A stretch of 5,590 nt of DNA from Bacteroidota bacterium (GTDB lineage Bacteria; Bacteroidota; Ignavibacteria; UBA10030; UBA8401). The notes under the pieces are model-generated. The model was not told where the DNA came from, searched no databases, and worked only from the letters and a program-made list of their open reading frames with translations. This document shows positions 4,639-5,590 of this stretch, in pieces (position 1 is the stretch's first letter; every line of letters begins with the position of its first letter). Location: contig JALNZH010000257.1 of NCBI GenBank assembly GCA_023229405.1, positions 1 through 5,590 of the forward strand, in the 5' to 3' direction. Made by a program: the position numbers and the translations under genes.

Positions 4639-5590
4639 TTAACAACCCCCCGCCACTTTTTTCACCAACTTCGTCGGTTTTACGGCAGATGATTTTGCTG
4701 CCTGCATCATTGCCGTTAATGTTACACCTGCTTTCGCTCTGAAACGTTCTGTATCTTTCACCTGCCGCGGATCTATGGCTTTCGTAGCACTCGTTTGTTT
4801 ACTATTGGATGTGAATTGGAACGCACAGTAATAATTTGTCGCGTCCGTTTTACGAAGGATGACCGTATTGACAAAGAGGTCAACACCGCCGCACAGCACC
4901 AATATATTTTCATACCCGAGTTCCTGAGCAATCAATGCTGCGATACGAGATTGTGCTTCATCGGTCCCGACAAAAACTTTCTTTTTGTGGCGGTTACCCA
5001 GCAGTTCGCTGTATTCTTTTTGTAAAATCTGTTTTGTTTCAATGTTTGTGGAGCCGGGAAGAGGCATTGATGCAAATTGATCGGCAGGACGGACATCAAT
5101 AATGATCAAGTTGGGATCGTTGTCGATAATTCGGAATGCCAGTTCATCTGCTGTCATTTCTTTCACCGGATGGGATTGTAAATAACCCGTCTCGGATATT
5201 TCATTTAACATTCGCTCTTTATAATCCGGCAGAAAAACTAGCACAACACCAAGCAGCAAAATTCCGATACCGGCAAGTCGGTGGTGGAATCCGTTAAATG
5301 ATTTTGATGGACCCTCCGGATCAATACGGCGTTCGATGATCGTCGTCAAGACAAATGCTCCAACCGCAACTGCAATCAGGAGCAGCGCAAACAATCCTTG
5401 AGAAATCCCGATCGAAGTGAAGATGCGGATATTCCCAAGAAAACTTGCATTCGTAATTCCTTCAAACCAGGGATACATCTCGGCATAGAGGAAAACGCCG
5501 ATCAATCCGCCTCCGACAAAAAACATAGCATCAATCTTTCCAATCGCCATGCCGGCGACGCTGGTACCGGGACAATATCCACCGATAATG
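4639..5590 (-). CDS. YeeE/YedE-family transporter with degenerate rhodanese-like C-terminal domain (5' end outside window)
   Basis: The visible 316 codons begin mid-protein with GGYCPGTSVAGMAIGKIDAM, the conserved Cys-containing motif of the YeeE/YedE family, whose characterised members import thiosulfate across the inner membrane. Counting from the internal Met at 5550, hydrophobic segments lie at about 8-27, 51-71 and 91-108. A linker and a rhodanese-like domain follow (about 132-232): elements include ELAFRIIDNDPNLIIIDVRP and the LCGGVDLF turn. In active rhodaneses the catalytic Cys follows the fourth strand (usually C-x-x-G-x-R). Here that place reads VFVGTDEAQSR, with no Cys. Cys occurs instead at 220 (LCGG), 242 (YYCAF) and as the final residue 303. 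The last 50 residues are basic, Lys/Ala-rich and probably flexible, ending KKVAGGC. I infer uptake or handling of a sulfur compound. The Met at 5550 is not the start, because the motif continues upstream of it to the window edge. Confidence 0.85.
   Translation of the reverse strand, partial: IIGGYCPGTSVAGMAIGKIDAMFFVGGGLIGVFLYAEMYPWFEGITNASFLGNIRIFTSIGISQGLFALLLIAVAVGAFVLTTIIERRIDPEGPSKSFNGFHHRLAGIGILLLGVVLVFLPDYKERMLNEISETGYLQSHPVKEMTADELAFRIIDNDPNLIIIDVRPADQFASMPLPGSTNIETKQILQKEYSELLGNRHKKKVFVGTDEAQSRIAALIAQELGYENILVLCGGVDLFVNTVILRKTDATNYYCAFQFTSNSKQTSATKAIDPRQVKDTERFRAKAGVTLTAMMQAAKSSAVKPTKLVKKVAGGC

Noticed and set aside
4795..5025. 76-codon plus-strand open frame
   Set aside because: It is the antisense of the rhodanese-like domain of the YedE-family gene, with no independent support.

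Overview
This looks like a bacterial chromosome window of moderate G+C. I place it tentatively in the Bacteroidota/Ignavibacteriota (FCB) branch. The reasons are modest: a few TAnnTTTG-like promoter boxes, a tRNA gene without an encoded CCA end, and a decayed class III adenylate/guanylate cyclase of a type I associate with those genomes. No taxonomic marker gene is present, so this is inference.

Left part (1-921). The window opens inside a minus-strand membrane protein gene, of which only the first 46 codons are visible. A gene-poor stretch follows. It holds a 97-bp nested palindromic element (296-392) that looks like a dispersed intergenic repeat. Next is a clear pseudogene (499-838): the start of a class III nucleotide cyclase with three in-frame stops, a one-base deletion in an A-run, and a four-residue deletion that removes the first metal-binding Asp.

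Central operon (922-2827). Three plus-strand membrane protein genes are packed tightly, with a 17-bp overlap and then a 15-bp gap. The first two share one architecture: three transmembrane segments and a periplasmic C-terminal domain of about 130 residues, with similar C-terminal ends. They look like diverged tandem paralogs of unknown function. The third is a small four-helix membrane protein.

Middle (2828-4081). A second decayed reading frame (about 2889-3234) runs up to the terminator of a minus-strand tRNA-Val(CAC) at 3269-3343. Beyond the tRNA lies about 330 bp of A+T-rich non-coding DNA. It is followed by a 47-codon gene for a single-pass membrane protein with a very strong ribosome binding site (3672-3815), then another 266 bp without a recognisable gene.

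Right part (4082-5590). A PaaI-type hotdog thioesterase gene converges on a minus-strand YeeE/YedE-family (thiosulfate-transporter-like) gene with a rhodanese-like C-terminal domain. That gene continues past the right edge. A hairpin with a T-tract on the minus strand separates the two. The rhodanese-like domain lacks the usual catalytic Cys, and the protein ends in a flexible tail closing with Gly-Gly-Cys.

No CRISPR array, insertion sequence or complete phage or defence module is visible. The least explained items are the paralogous membrane pair, the 47-residue protein, the two pseudogenes, the nested palindrome, and the tail of the YedE/rhodanese fusion.
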